The position numbers and the translations under genes were made by a program. Below are positions 44,901 to 51,475 of a stretch of 64,000 bases of DNA, piece by piece. Position 1 is the stretch's first letter; every line of letters begins with the position of its first letter. The notes beneath the pieces were generated by a model. That model was given only the letters and a program-made list of their open reading frames with translations, ran no database searches and was not told where the DNA came from. Location: assembly GCA_016788785.1 (NCBI GenBank), contig JAEUSM010000007.1:186001-250000 (forward strand), written 5' to 3'. Source of the DNA: Candidatus Kapaibacterium sp. (lineage in GTDB: Bacteria > Bacteroidota > Ignavibacteria > Kapaibacteriales > JAEUSM01).

Positions 44901-46662
44901 CTGTAAGTCCAACACTATTTAATAAGAAGTTGTCATTTGCAAAGTTTTGATTACCAGCAAAATCTGAATACACAAAAGCGTTCGTACCCAAAATTATATT
45001 GTGCGTACTCATTGTAAATCTACCTGCTTGAAGTACTAACCAAGCATTGATAGTCGTTGGATTGGCTTGAGTAACGCCCGTTGCGTTATTAATATGAAGG
45101 GTATCAAATGTTGTAGCAAATGTACCACCTAATTGTTGAGCAGTTGTTCCATTAAATTCTACAGTTCCAACAGTTGTAATTACATTTGTTGCTCTATTGT
45201 TCACCCAATTACCTTGTAAACGTAATTTTTGTCCATTCAAAGAAAGTGAACCAGAGTTAATACCGTCAAATGTAACATTTGAAAGTACATTCGTTGCACT
45301 TAATAATTGGACTGTAGGGTTTTGAACATTTGAAACGAACAATGATCCTAATGGCAAAGACGATCGTAGTCTTACAGTTTGAGAAGCTACAGCTGCAGTT
45401 ACTCTTACTTCAGCAGCAGCAGTTATAGTACCTGATGAGGCTTGAACAAAAAAGTCTCCTCCATTTGCAGGTGTTGCATCAGAACTTCTTTGTAATATAA
45501 TTACACCGCCAGAGCGATTGAACGTAGAACCAGTTGCTCCGACATCAAATAATGGTTTTGTTGTTGATGAACTGACTACTCCAGTACCAACAGAAAAATT
45601 ACCACCAGTTTGTGTAAAGTTGATTGTGTTCGCAGAAGAACTTCCACGTGAAAATCTACCTATTATATTGACAGTTCCACCGGATTGGTTGAAAACTGCA
45701 TTATTTTCATATTCAAAATGATTTTGGTTACTTCCAGTACCGACATTCAAATTACCTTGTTGGATATTCAAACGTCCAGCTAATGTAGGTGTTCCATTTT
45801 GTCCAAGTATTGTAACATTTGGATTGTTTAGCACCAAACCAGCAGTTGCTGGAATAGTATATCCTGCTGTTAAAAAAACTTGGTTAGAAAGAGTGAATGT
45901 ACCGTTAAATGCAACAGTTCCAGTATCTAAAGATAAAAAACCTGAAACTGGAGAAGTAATTCCTCCAAAAGTAAAGAGCACAGAATCATTAATTGTTGCT
46001 TTTCGAATTTCAATTAATGACAGAGTATTTGTAATTGTAGAACCTGAATAAATGCTTGTTCCATTACCGAAAAATCGGATAGTTGCCAAGGATACATTAT
46101 TCGTGTTTATTGTTCCATTATTAGTTATATTTCTTCTAACATCTAATCGGTGATTTCTAACAGTTCCGGTTTGTGTTCCAAAGGTAGCTCCAGCATCGAC
46201 TGTAAGAGAACCATTAAGAGTAATAATACGATTAGCTGTTGCATTTTCGTAAACTATTGAACCAGATTTAGCAACGAGATTTGAATCAACTGTTATGTTC
46301 TTATCAATAGTTAATCGAAATGCTGCAGAAGTTAGCGATATGAGATTGGAGGTATTTGTAGTTCCACTACCGGAGATAACTTGATTTGCTGTTCCAACAG
46401 AAACTAACGAATCTAAAACTCCCGTAAAAGTACCGTTATTCGTGAAATCTCCAGTAAAACGTATAGTTCCATTAGAATCTATAATCGATGCATTATTTTC
46501 TATAAGGATAGAACCATTGACAAAAAGAGTAGCGTTTTGCTTAACGGAAATCGTTGAAGATCCCTTAACTGTAAGTACTTGACCAGTACTAACCAAAGGG
46601 TTGAATAGTACAACGGTTGAAAGTATTACGAAATAGAGAAATTTGGTACAAAACGAACTCAT
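32914..46662 (-). CDS. 4582-residue repetitive surface protein (putative giant adhesin)
   Basis: A single uninterrupted frame of 4582 residues. The ATG at 46662 follows AAGG by 10 bases; an in-frame TTG 8 codons upstream has no ribosome-binding site. A signal peptide ends near STGQV, then comes an Asn/Thr/Gly/Ser-rich beta-helix-like body. Three motif types recur: a W-motif (Y-S-x-x-x-G-x-W-x4-TW, seven copies), a GHVDG-to-FPIG block, and an RYW-to-NPxDIRGG-to-TTTQS block. The last residues are DNEGTIEIGL. No calcium-binding RTX, LPXTG, autotransporter barrel or T9SS domain is visible. A cell-surface filament, sheath or adhesin is the best inference. Confidence 0.85.
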   Translation of the reverse strand: MSSFCTKFLYFVILSTVVLFNPLVSTGQVLTVKGSSTISVKQNATLFVNGSILIENNASIIDSNGTIRFTGDFTNNGTFTGVLDSLVSVGTANQVISGSGTTNTSNLISLTSAAFRLTIDKNITVDSNLVAKSGSIVYENATANRIITLNGSLTVDAGATFGTQTGTVRNHRLDVRRNITNNGTINTNNVSLATIRFFGNGTSIYSGSTITNTLSLIEIRKATINDSVLFTFGGITSPVSGFLSLDTGTVAFNGTFTLSNQVFLTAGYTIPATAGLVLNNPNVTILGQNGTPTLAGRLNIQQGNLNVGTGSNQNHFEYENNAVFNQSGGTVNIIGRFSRGSSSANTINFTQTGGNFSVGTGVVSSSTTKPLFDVGATGSTFNRSGGVIILQRSSDATPANGGDFFVQASSGTITAAAEVRVTAAVASQTVRLRSSLPLGSLFVSNVQNPTVQLLSATNVLSNVTFDGINSGSLSLNGQKLRLQGNWVNNRATNVITTVGTVEFNGTTAQQLGGTFATTFDTLHINNATGVTQANPTTINAWLVLQAGRFTMSTHNIILGTNAFVYSDFAGNQNFANDNFLLNSVGLTGGLVVRQFTAGVIPVTTFLNIPVGTSAGATPIEVRLLQNKITFGANAELRFRPIASVHPQTEVSNLSLTKYWQLTTQNTTVDIQGATVRLRYLQSEVQGNENIYNVLHYDGSTWRVAPGASSVVYADSNLAESELVSFLDGDWTAGEEGAVRAIYYSIANGNYSDATTWSKVSYTGPVSPTAPNKNTDRVRIGNNRIVTLTANTPNTVLTRANAIIVDTNGTLRTENFVVFSDTLRMNAGGRLFIGSVDGISLSGATGSVQSIVREYNQNAIYGFSGNLNQVTGPGFPLVVSGLVISKTGGVVTQSNNISIRDSLVINSGTISTNNFTIDGENPGRTLIMRGGSFRIFNAFPLNYTPPTFTAGEIIFDGTGSTVMPSDQVNGPVPAVLQYNDVTFVGNRQYSTMEFSPIGKINIGGNFNITGITFTNFPLERFNTAGTTFNFNGSGNQNIPRNCGTNQSWARFNYFNLEISGSGTKSFIDANPIINNNVILTSANLALNGFNPTVRGNWSNTAGNFTPGTNIVTFEVVNASTVRTAQTRGVPFFDVVIAGLGELQHTDNMVINDDLTINTNAIFASEAVGGDTVFLRKNLIYNGTFIPRSGTFVFDSSIAKTITTSGTVPFNNLVMNTSNVVTLGASANSAISVGNRLEFINGRINTRGAATRFVAVLGSMVRSGTGHVDGDLRFQIPTGAGTYVYPIGNGTNYTPATVTITGIGGVAGLYEIISNTRTISMTGSTLNTAQNVERQWDVFVPAGSNFDLQSRTANLTFEFLNPADIRGGANPSQFETRRNTGGTWFLTNTGTRTSTTTQSTGYTNTVFNATSSYVVGPPGTLAFYSIADGNFNAASTWSTEGYGGAVSSIAPSGTAKVYIGDGKTVTMTANYATTAATDTVFVEAAGPSGLGGLLRTQTFLLTGTGVFSLNSGGRLDVGNTAGITTSGATGAIQTTTRNYNPGTHNNGNFIFSGTASQVTGNGLPATMRTFTANNSNTITLTSAVTTTDSFHIAQGTLALGGNNVTVGGNWRNSGTFTEATQTLILNGSGNQNFFNLSDTTFNNITISKTSGIVNVTGSLGVSVAGTLLFAAGNNGIINTKNINRPLFAGTVTRTGNGHIHGELQKQIATGASTTAFEVGGPTSLQYTPASIAITGAGGTAGRLGVFSLDSNQSTYSADLTHNLDTTRNIRRYWRVLPRTSFAIGGRTYGLTVTFLNPDDIRGGANTANFVTKRWFSGTWNNTTTGTRTSTTTQSTGNTLFGEFMVGESAPYARIFYTRQNGAWSNPSTWSEINYGAAASTAFPRLSTDIVYIGNGNSITLDSNRTLQSVTVESVSGQGTLTFGSNILSGNQFVLNSGGKIVIGSTAGITTSGATGNVQTTIRSYNPFSHNAGKFEYTGTAAQATGNGLPSTVTSLEFSNTNTVTLGSSVTVSDSLIIKNGTVAAGANTITLNGQWVNNSSNTAFTSGTSTVVFGDSLNQNIAGNFNTTFNNFTINKTANNVTLQRNIQINGVLNFNSNTFLIQNNRDITFGSTSSVIGTPSIDKKIVVSGLTSEGTITKQYPNGTSTQNFVFPIGTTSTYLPITLNLTATYATGSASVKMISAQHPSILLSNSLSRYWTVTSTGISTITASSLQFPYLLSDVNGIQSQYIPARNTAGVWDINVGTSRSANPSPVSVTNELNQINGDWTAGLGSVFVAGRVFYSINSGTWTTPTVWSNISHSGAPTAYPPASFSDFDTVYVSSAHTIAFNTATGSRTTIDTLSLAGNFNFTRGTNKTLLVRNGVHIRSTGTINETGAGNRNDSLILFSNIRNDNTTTDAVDLRQDAARVTNLVFTGTENSVISGVGNWRLASVNFNKTNRLDTVVNTSNTFSAALTARVLVEDLFALQGGIYRKTNSRGDTLCRQGGTLVFTMGPNSGIHLQNGTIDFLDNLHTGISNSIRIETGNLRVGGNQNNRNFLYQDELDFVVTGGEMNVRSAFDAFDNNARIYFNLSGSGVVRCVIGTNATNPPYRIGFGIGHPFSTYTQSGGTVVISNISINRDYTVSANTVNVTGGTLQIGEVGVPFNYGSTGVIALTNQRESIYNLRVRQTVGATGEADMRCVIVESGTNGLTVINDVIIDTLGCLDLNTNSIAFGGNFINRGRFTPDGFFWNNGAGPRKLIFNGTGDQLYRNERTQATTPNNSVRQNEAMFDFVLNKPSGNVIIDNTPNSDVVVRNSLIFEPTNRARLIGRTNNKNTIVIPQAAGDIGDVQRIGVGHVDGLLRQNIGTNAQIHTFHIGSDTFYTPATLDIKGTGGTLGFVNATAFGVNHPNLNSNGIRIDTSRNIRRYWSINPGGTFALGTRTFDLNLQFYNPEDIRNGAAPLAFRMSRVNVTPPWSSLTVGARTTTTNQSINNTIFGDFVISIQGLIQYFSRTNGPWSSPSSWSLVGYGGPPAPDFPRTLLDEALIGNGNTITITDSAHTVGGVKVEKSGTGLFGTLLTNDYFINGLDFEMSDSTTIGTRHPNGFRALGQNTGGIRTTVTRKYAFANYLFDGASTQTTGNGLPDTVLSITNNNTGVVGTNSLQLSKSVTVTDNLNLKRGYFEPGNFTIGIGKDLLIDTLAGFTGGNSTVILTGPGNQNIINNSTIDTLDFNNLVLKNPDSVITITGSSPIGVVLVDSLVFDPTNTAYIDVRTNNKKLRVSTGGAVVKVGSGHVDGELCKPASATSQVITFEVGLGSVYSPMLLTTDNTAGNGTAGYLCGGVFGPVPNEPFVGNRLDSTKKINQYWKIDPIDGYTQGLRTSNVEFQFPPAFLSGLNLSKTVIRRRSIPTEVPLWSERTALDFNVGTATVDLNLPTASWWPGLGEFYIGEKIARVFYSRSTGLWQDSSTWSFFGHPGISVPNGEFPNFDWNSGVLETEKNDSVIIGANHTITLGNNIQPELAKLQVDSTGKLIVQNGSFVSQSSTVGAQSYFILRNGAWLTNNTALGIEAGLNGLIRVIDSNRTFEPRANYEFAGSVPSQTLGGAFPLAIAQLLINKDTCGHTVSINRSGIVASNKVEVYRGILALSSTDAASNPANQTFTMNGALEIENCGIFTASTSGPGPRNHTVNFNGDSIVNNGQFLMLPNLTNVTYRSQLVFGTPNNQFISGTGLQQFNSVVLNKTTPTSTVNNAVRTFISNVTSGNAITYTNGTFNQTNDTLIFDRGLTNAFDQTVTQNGQLQATGNGNIIVGVGGTGGSLIADGGRVYMNTNGSITVGSSCDDNFLYTSTANNRLELEKGLMTIAGRISNITTGDLQFKQDSSTLVVGGVCHTSTTKGVFDLTAGSTYTTTGGSIILRNRTSTPGSTVADFIMLANPANINVTGGTINFGDASTPANTVFDYNVSGGSVAQQAFWNVAIAPSQQLRPFDSNQNLRLQGNLLLDGKFNNIVLRNGSTASNAAITFQGDNSSNQNITGSDSIITQQMIMNRQGVGTEGKVYFYNTSDVVILDFLDLQEGTNPNRQVIALGQNVDMLIRNCTTGSTGAIRDAIYGAYPIATSSILRAIQTSPTSGSLFLCYANGASGTYTFPISDSLYYMPVQVTRSLKAGGVDGLLGLRVSEGQGTNQEHLYIPPTVQNYMKRYFSVSVAEGLDSRGRFEFNYPEGEFVGAETSANSISRWRAPFEGPPGSWLKYGPGDGSFIQTTDNRFTTKDSASSFGDDLNNLWGDWVIGNFNRLFFSRQTGPWEDPNTWTFSPTHSGPIVGAGQFPNDPTDSVVVGGGTNGVNNHIVTMNDSTSVSGVLVGTNSTNTGTLNTRSFVIKGNSFEVRDNSTLGIGSSVGINTIGLPIGNIQTTGVRIFSKLANYDYTGNTNQQFGNALPDSVRGLYITNVGPFGNNTVTSSVNTIVRDSLSIRKGRLNLLTFTSNAYGSSAGFSILDSAYLRIEGTNNMNTALSGFGTYFLGLESYVEFFGTNQTISPAPNLGVGYGNVVTSQSGTKQVTAPVLIRRNLVNENGSFLKVQPGVEALTIEGSIINSAPVDNEGTIEIGL
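33790..44460 (-). repeat. Seven modular W-motif repeats inside the giant gene
   Basis: Copies of the motif (for example FYTRQNGAWSNPSTW, FYSINSGTWTTPTVW, FFSRQTGPWEDPNTW) are encoded near 44440, 42410, 41110, 39835, 37710, 36375 and 33855, which is about residues 740, 1420, 1850, 2280, 2985, 3430 and 4270. Each is followed by an ordered block: a xVxIGxG strand, a VExxGxLxT segment and a TGNGLP segment. Unit lengths vary from about 425 to 840 residues, so the units are modules rather than exact tandem repeats. Confidence 0.8.
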
Positions 46663-46710
46663 AGTATCAAAGCCTTGTTTTTTCAAAAAATTGAGAGTAG
46701 CGAGGAGAAA

Positions 46711-47259
46711 TTAGTTAATAACTGATATTAAAAAATCCATCGCTGGAGGATCGATAGCACCTGCAGTGATATTTGCTACTTTAATTTCGACTGTATTAGT
46801 CGCTGAAACTCGTGCATATTGTATAATCAATCCATCTGCAAATCCTGAACCAGGGGAAACAATAGCACTTGCTGTTGTCACTGCACCAGTAACGGTAAAT
46901 GTAATAGTAGCTACAGAATTTGCTGGGATAGAGGTAATATCTTGATTGACAACCGATTTAATAATGCTCGGTGTTGAGAAACTAATTTGACGCCAAACAG
47001 TTCCATCATAAAATTGTGGTCCAGATGGTGCATCAGTTTGGAAAATCATTAATCCAGTTGAAGGCGATGCAATTGCAGTTTTTTGAGCAGCTGTCATTCT
47101 TGGAAGTAAAAATCCTAAGCTTGTAGAATTTAACTCCAATATAGAAGAAGCATGTGGAGTTGTTGTCCCAATACCAACATTATTTTGTGCAAATACAGTT
47201 GTTGACACAACACAAAACATACCTATTAATAGAACAGTGCGTAAAAGAAAAGTAACCAT
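46711..47259 (-). CDS. Small GIGT-type surface protein
   Basis: A 182-residue exported protein with a signal peptide ending VFAQ. The mature N-terminus NNVGIGTTTPHASSILELNS, then GFLLPRMTAAQKTAI and GLMIFQTD, is a pattern widespread in Bacteroidota cell-surface and tail-fibre-like proteins. The C-terminal half is beta-rich and Ala/Thr/Val-rich. The ATG at 47259 follows AAAGG; the in-frame GTG at 47289 lies inside the promoter box. It is the first gene of the surface operon, 48 bp before the giant gene's start. Function is unknown. Confidence 0.8.
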   Translation of the reverse strand: MVTFLLRTVLLIGMFCVVSTTVFAQNNVGIGTTTPHASSILELNSTSLGFLLPRMTAAQKTAIASPSTGLMIFQTDAPSGPQFYDGTVWRQISFSTPSIIKSVVNQDITSIPANSVATITFTVTGAVTTASAIVSPGSGFADGLIIQYARVSATNTVEIKVANITAGAIDPPAMDFLISVIN

Positions 47260-47288
47260 AATTTTGCCTTTAAAAGAGAATTTCAACA

Positions 47289-47296
47289 CAAAGATA
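47289..47296 (-). promoter_or_regulatory. -7 promoter box for the surface-protein operon
   Basis: The reverse strand reads TATCTTTG (TAnnTTTG), 29 bases upstream of the first ATG. The 158-base gap before the response-regulator gene holds this box and AT-rich sequence, and no terminator that I can see. Confidence 0.55.
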
Positions 47297-47447
47297 CTTA
47301 TTTTGATTGTGTAAATCTATACGTAGATATACGTATTTTTGGAAAATTAATTATTAGAATTGGGAAAATGGGGAATTTACCAAACGAAACAATGAATATT
47401 TTTTTAGTTTATTATGAATATTTGTTAAGTTTTGAACATATTTACCG

Positions 47448-48095
47448 TTAAACATCAAATTTCTGAGTCAAGGAAAAACGAACTAATCCAGCAGCATTTT
47501 TCACATCAAGTTTTCTCATTATGTTCGCTCGATGTGTTTCAATAGTTCTTGGACTTAAAAACAGTTTATCCGCTATTTCTTTTGTTGTATATTCTAAGGC
47601 AACTAATTCTAAAATCTCTTGTTCACGCTTTGTGAGTGTTACTGGGAGAGAGTTGATTTCTTCTAATGTATGACTTTTGCGATTGTTTAATAATGCTAAA
47701 ACAGTTTTACTAAAAATTCTTTCACCTTCCATTACTTTTTGGAGTGATTCAATCAAATTCTCAGGACTAATTTCTTTTGACAAATATCCGTCAACTCCAG
47801 CCATTATTGCTTTTTGTATGTTCATTTCGTCTTCTAATGACGTCAGCATAACAACTTTTGAACCTTGCAATTCTGAAGACAACTCTTGTACTACTTCGAT
47901 TCCTGTTCGTTCAGGCATAAAAATATCCAACAAACACAAATCAGGTTTTAAGGAGCGAATTTTCTCTATCGCCTCATTACCATTTCGTGCTTCTGAAACG
48001 ATTTGAAAGAGTTGAGAAGCATTCAAAATCAATAAAATACCTTTACGAAAAATTTCATGGTCGTCTGCAATTACAACTGTATATTTTTGCTTCAT
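47448..48095 (-). CDS. NarL/LuxR-family response regulator
   Basis: A 215-residue response regulator. The receiver has D11-D12, the phospho-acceptor D57 (LCLLDIFMPE) and a GYLSKE lysine. The C-terminal LuxR-type helix-turn-helix reads LTKREQEILELVALEYTTKEIADKLFLSPRTIETHRANIMRKL. It is 6 bp after obgE and immediately upstream of the surface-protein operon. No histidine kinase gene is adjacent. It could control the surface operon, but only position suggests it. Confidence 0.95.
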   Translation of the reverse strand: MKQKYTVVIADDHEIFRKGILLILNASQLFQIVSEARNGNEAIEKIRSLKPDLCLLDIFMPERTGIEVVQELSSELQGSKVVMLTSLEDEMNIQKAIMAGVDGYLSKEISPENLIESLQKVMEGERIFSKTVLALLNNRKSHTLEEINSLPVTLTKREQEILELVALEYTTKEIADKLFLSPRTIETHRANIMRKLDVKNAAGLVRFSLTQKFDV

Positions 48096-48101
48096 ACTTG
48101 G

Positions 48102-49100
48102 TTATTCAATTGTTGAAGATTCTTGTAACACTTTCCATATTTCCCATAATATGGGAGTAGTATTCGTTTTACTAATTGCAGAAATTGCATACACATTATA
48201 CTTCGAATACGAAGAAAATTCTGCAATTTTTTGGTCAATATCCTCAGTAACTTCGGATTTATTCAACGCAATGATTTGATGTTTGTCCATCAATTCAGGG
48301 TTGTACAGTCGTAATTCGTTGCACAATTTTTCGTAATCTTCAATTGGATTAGGTTTTGTTGCATCAAGGATAAACAACAACATTTTCGTGCGTTCGATGT
48401 GCCGTAGGAACTGAATACCCAATCCTTTGCCCAAATGAGCTCCTTCAATTAGTCCAGGTATATCTGCAATTGTATAGGAAATTTCATCTTCTAATCGAAC
48501 GACTCCTAAATTTGGTATCAAAGTCGTAAACTCATAGTCTGCTATTTTTGGTTTAGCAGCAGAAACAACGGATATAAAGGTAGATTTTCCTACATTTGGA
48601 AAGCCAACTATTGCAACATCTGCCAAGAGTTTTAATTCTAATTCTAAGAAGAATTCTTCACCAGGTCTTCCTGGTTCTGCATATCGTGGTGCTTGATTGA
48701 TAGCAGAGGTAAACTCAGCATTACCTCTTCCACCGATTCCTCCAGTTGCGACTGTCACTCTCTCATCATGATGAACTAAATCAAAAAGCACTTCACCAGT
48801 TTCTGTGTCTTTGATGACTGTTCCACATGGCACTTGGATTACAATAGCAGAAGCACTTTTACCCGTACAGTTGCGTTTGCTTCCCTTACCTCCATTATTA
48901 GCAATAAATTTTCGTTTGAATTTGAAATCTACTAAAGTTGAAATTTGTTTATTTGCTCGAAATACAACGTCGCCACCACGTCCACCATTTCCTCCATCAG
49001 GACCACCTTTAGAAATAAATTTTTCTCTTCTAAAGCTAATACTACCAGCCCCACCATCACCCGAACGTACAAAAATAGTTGCGGTATCTACAAAATTCAT
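48102..49100 (-). CDS. obgE: Obg-family GTPase
   Basis: A 332-residue ObgE/CgtA. The N-terminal glycine-rich Obg fold (about residues 1-158) contains GGDGGAGSISFRREKF-type turns. The G domain has the P-loop GFPNVGKS (about 165), DIPGL and NKSE. The variable C-terminal OCT domain is absent, as in many FCB members. It takes part in large-subunit ribosome maturation and stress signalling. It starts 3 bp after the upstream unknown gene and ends 6 bp before the response regulator. Confidence 0.96.
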   Translation of the reverse strand: MNFVDTATIFVRSGDGGAGSISFRREKFISKGGPDGGNGGRGGDVVFRANKQISTLVDFKFKRKFIANNGGKGSKRNCTGKSASAIVIQVPCGTVIKDTETGEVLFDLVHHDERVTVATGGIGGRGNAEFTSAINQAPRYAEPGRPGEEFFLELELKLLADVAIVGFPNVGKSTFISVVSAAKPKIADYEFTTLIPNLGVVRLEDEISYTIADIPGLIEGAHLGKGLGIQFLRHIERTKMLLFILDATKPNPIEDYEKLCNELRLYNPELMDKHQIIALNKSEVTEDIDQKIAEFSSYSKYNVYAISAISKTNTTPILWEIWKVLQESSTIE

Positions 49101-49103
49101 ATT

Positions 49104-50819
49104 TTAGATTTTTCCTTCAAAATAGGTTGATAAGTATTGCTCAGTTTGTTGAAGTAATGGACTTTCAGGAGATAAGCCATTGTCCAAAAATGTTTCAATA
49201 ACCATTGTCAGAGCAACATCATACGAGGTTATTTGTGACATAGTTTCTGCGAAATTCCGAGTAGCTTCAGTATTTGAACTGAAAACTTCTTGGTTTATTT
49301 GATGGTATAATTCTTCTGTAAAAAAAGGAATTTGCATAGAATCATAGGAATCTTTAACGATAAACTGTTCTATACTTTCTTCTGTTTCTAACGATTGTAC
49401 TTCATCGACATTTTTTCCATCATCTTGGTCAGAGTTTAGATCAAAGATATCATTGTCAAAATTTGGCAAAGATTCCTCGACAACTTCACTTTTACTACTA
49501 TCTGTAACTTCTGATGAGGGAGTTTCATCTACTAATTCTATAGTTGAAGGAATAATATTCAAAGGCTCATCATCAGTTTCACCAGACATCAAATTTCCTG
49601 AAGTATTGTTGTCATCTGTAGAAAAGAAAGTATCAAAATTTTTGAATGGATCATATTCCTCTTCTACAGCGATATTATCATCATTTGTTGAGGGAAATTC
49701 TATATCATCAAATCGTAGTGGATCGGAAGTAATCGATGACAAACCAGAAGTTAAATCTCCATTAGAAAACAACTCCTCATTATAGATAAAATCCATATTT
49801 GACTGAACATTTTCCAAAATTGAATCAATCGTATCCTTTTGTGATACTGCTTTTTCTGGAATATGCACCGCCTCAATTTTGTCAACAACAAATGTAGGAG
49901 TGATTTTAGGTGTTTGCTCTGTGGAAGAAATAGATTTACCTAAAAAGTTGCTTTGTTCTCGTATTGATGATGAATCAAAAAGAGGTTGTTGATTCACAAT
50001 TTCGTCTTCAACCATAGAAGATTGAGTAGCAACTTCGGTAAATCCATTAATGATTGAAAGGAGTTTGGATTTAGTAACGAATTTGATTTTTTGTGTATGA
50101 TATAAATCTGTTAAGAGTTTTGCAATTGGAACAATTTCTTTGTCATCTAAAAATAGAATTAGCGTTTCAATAGGAACAGAGCGTGGAGGAATATAGCTAC
50201 TGGCAACATCAAAAAACTCAAAAAGAGGCGTCAACAACTCGACAAATGCTTTGGACGAAAAATCATCTGCCAACAAGACAGCATCGTCGATAGAGGCTAT
50301 CAACGATTGAAATTGTTCTTTTGTTAGAAATACATTATCTTTTCGAGCGTGGTCTAATTGGAAAAACCACGACCGAATACCGTCATTCAAATATGCATAT
50401 TCAGAAAAGTAATTAATTCGTAAAAGAATCTCTTCTAAAGAACAGGATTGTTTATTTCGAAACACAAATTGTTTCAGTGTTTCACGAGGTCTACATAGAA
50501 AGTTCAATCGTGCTGAGACATATTGATGTAATAATGAACGAAGATCGTGAATTGAAAATCTTGCTCGCTCACGAAACACCTCATCTAAGGTATTGAAAAG
50601 TTGATTGATGGATGCAGTAGAATCGTGTAAATCTAAAACAGTCGTTTTATACTCTCTTTCTTTGTAAATCCACCATTCTATTTCAGCACGGAAGTAATTT
50701 TTTGTACCATCTTCTATAAGTTCGGAGTTTAAAATTTCTTGCAACAAAACATACTCTGAACCTGTATGTATTTGCCGAAACAACTTCGAAGTTAGTTGGT
50801 CAATTTCTACTTGAAACAT
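49104..50819 (-). CDS. Acidic protein of unknown function between ECF sigma pair and obgE
   Basis: A 571-residue protein. The N-terminal half (about 1-270) is Leu/Arg/Phe-rich and probably helical; the middle (about 280-500) is low-complexity, very rich in Asp, Glu and Ser and probably disordered; a short helical end follows. There is no signal peptide or TM. I chose the ATG at 50819 with GGGAAG upstream; longer readings start at 50864 (ATG) or 50918 (TTG). I do not recognise a domain. It ends 3 bp before obgE. Conservation of the ordered N-terminal half would help define the true start. Confidence 0.65.
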   Translation of the reverse strand: MFQVEIDQLTSKLFRQIHTGSEYVLLQEILNSELIEDGTKNYFRAEIEWWIYKEREYKTTVLDLHDSTASINQLFNTLDEVFRERARFSIHDLRSLLHQYVSARLNFLCRPRETLKQFVFRNKQSCSLEEILLRINYFSEYAYLNDGIRSWFFQLDHARKDNVFLTKEQFQSLIASIDDAVLLADDFSSKAFVELLTPLFEFFDVASSYIPPRSVPIETLILFLDDKEIVPIAKLLTDLYHTQKIKFVTKSKLLSIINGFTEVATQSSMVEDEIVNQQPLFDSSSIREQSNFLGKSISSTEQTPKITPTFVVDKIEAVHIPEKAVSQKDTIDSILENVQSNMDFIYNEELFSNGDLTSGLSSITSDPLRFDDIEFPSTNDDNIAVEEEYDPFKNFDTFFSTDDNNTSGNLMSGETDDEPLNIIPSTIELVDETPSSEVTDSSKSEVVEESLPNFDNDIFDLNSDQDDGKNVDEVQSLETEESIEQFIVKDSYDSMQIPFFTEELYHQINQEVFSSNTEATRNFAETMSQITSYDVALTMVIETFLDNGLSPESPLLQQTEQYLSTYFEGKI

Positions 50820-50971
50820 CCTTACACTTCCCAAATTTGAATAGTAACTATCTCTAAAAAACATCCTAAATATGTACGAAGTTACTAAATTATCTGTACT
50901 TATCAAGCATATTTTCAATTTTTACCGAAGAGTTTATGAAAATCTTCGTAGAATTGATTGTTTATTTACAA

Positions 50972-51457
50972 TTATTCTATTCCCTTAGGCGGTGGTGGAA
51001 TTGGAGTTTGAGTAGTTTTATTTGTATTTTTTCGTTTAACATTTTTCTTTTTTGTCAATACAGATTCTTCAGAGTTTGAACGTTGTTCATTCGAATTTGA
51101 CAAAGAAGGAGTTGTAATGATTTCAAGTTTTTGTTGCTGTATTTCTTTTGGTAACATCTCTTTTGCATTACTGAATTGAAATGAAGCAATCTCGGAGTTG
51201 AGCAATGTAGAAAAACTGATTAGTACTACTGATATTAATGAATAGAATGTTGTAGCAGCGATAAAACTTTTGTATAATTTCGTTGGTTCTAATAACGCGA
51301 CCTTATTCAGTACAGATGCCTCAAATGAGGCAGGTACAGTAACTGGTGCCATTGTTCGTAGAAGTATTTTCAATGCAACATCCGAGTAGAAATCATTTTC
51401 GGAATGGTTAGCAATTGAACTTTGTTGTAAAATCTGATCCAATGTTTGTTTTTCCAT
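50972..51457 (-). CDS. Putative single-pass anti-sigma factor
   Basis: A 161-residue protein. A soluble N-terminal segment (about 1-80) precedes one TM (about 83-107, KSFIAATTFYSLISVVLISF). A Ser/Lys/Pro-rich tail follows, ending PPPPKGIE. It begins 18 bp after an ECF sigma gene, the usual place for its membrane-bound anti-sigma partner. No zinc-binding His-x3-Cys-x2-Cys motif is present, so it is not a standard ZAS protein. The assignment rests on topology and context. Confidence 0.55.
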   Translation of the reverse strand: MEKQTLDQILQQSSIANHSENDFYSDVALKILLRTMAPVTVPASFEASVLNKVALLEPTKLYKSFIAATTFYSLISVVLISFSTLLNSEIASFQFSNAKEMLPKEIQQQKLEIITTPSLSNSNEQRSNSEESVLTKKKNVKRKNTNKTTQTPIPPPPKGIE

Positions 51458-51475
51458 CGTTTTATCCTTTTTCTA

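Noticed and set aside
33218-46051. More than twenty open frames of 60-154 codons on the plus strand inside the giant gene
   Set aside because: They mirror the codon pattern of the minus-strand gene (Pro/Val/Leu-rich translations of Gly/Asn/Thr codons), have no consistent ribosome-binding sites and no recognisable domains. They are shadows.
32914-46662. CRISPR-like or tandem DNA repeats
   Set aside because: Similar tracts are spaced by hundreds to over a thousand bases, are in frame and encode repeated protein modules. There are no regular short direct repeats with unique spacers.
25632-47259. The long surface region as a prophage or transferred island
   Set aside because: No integrase, transposase, tRNA-bounded repeats or phage structural genes are seen, and promoter type and base composition resemble the flanks.
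47297-47447. A riboswitch or terminator between the response regulator and the surface operon
   Set aside because: The stretch is AT-rich; I found no stable stem with a T-tract and no known riboswitch core.
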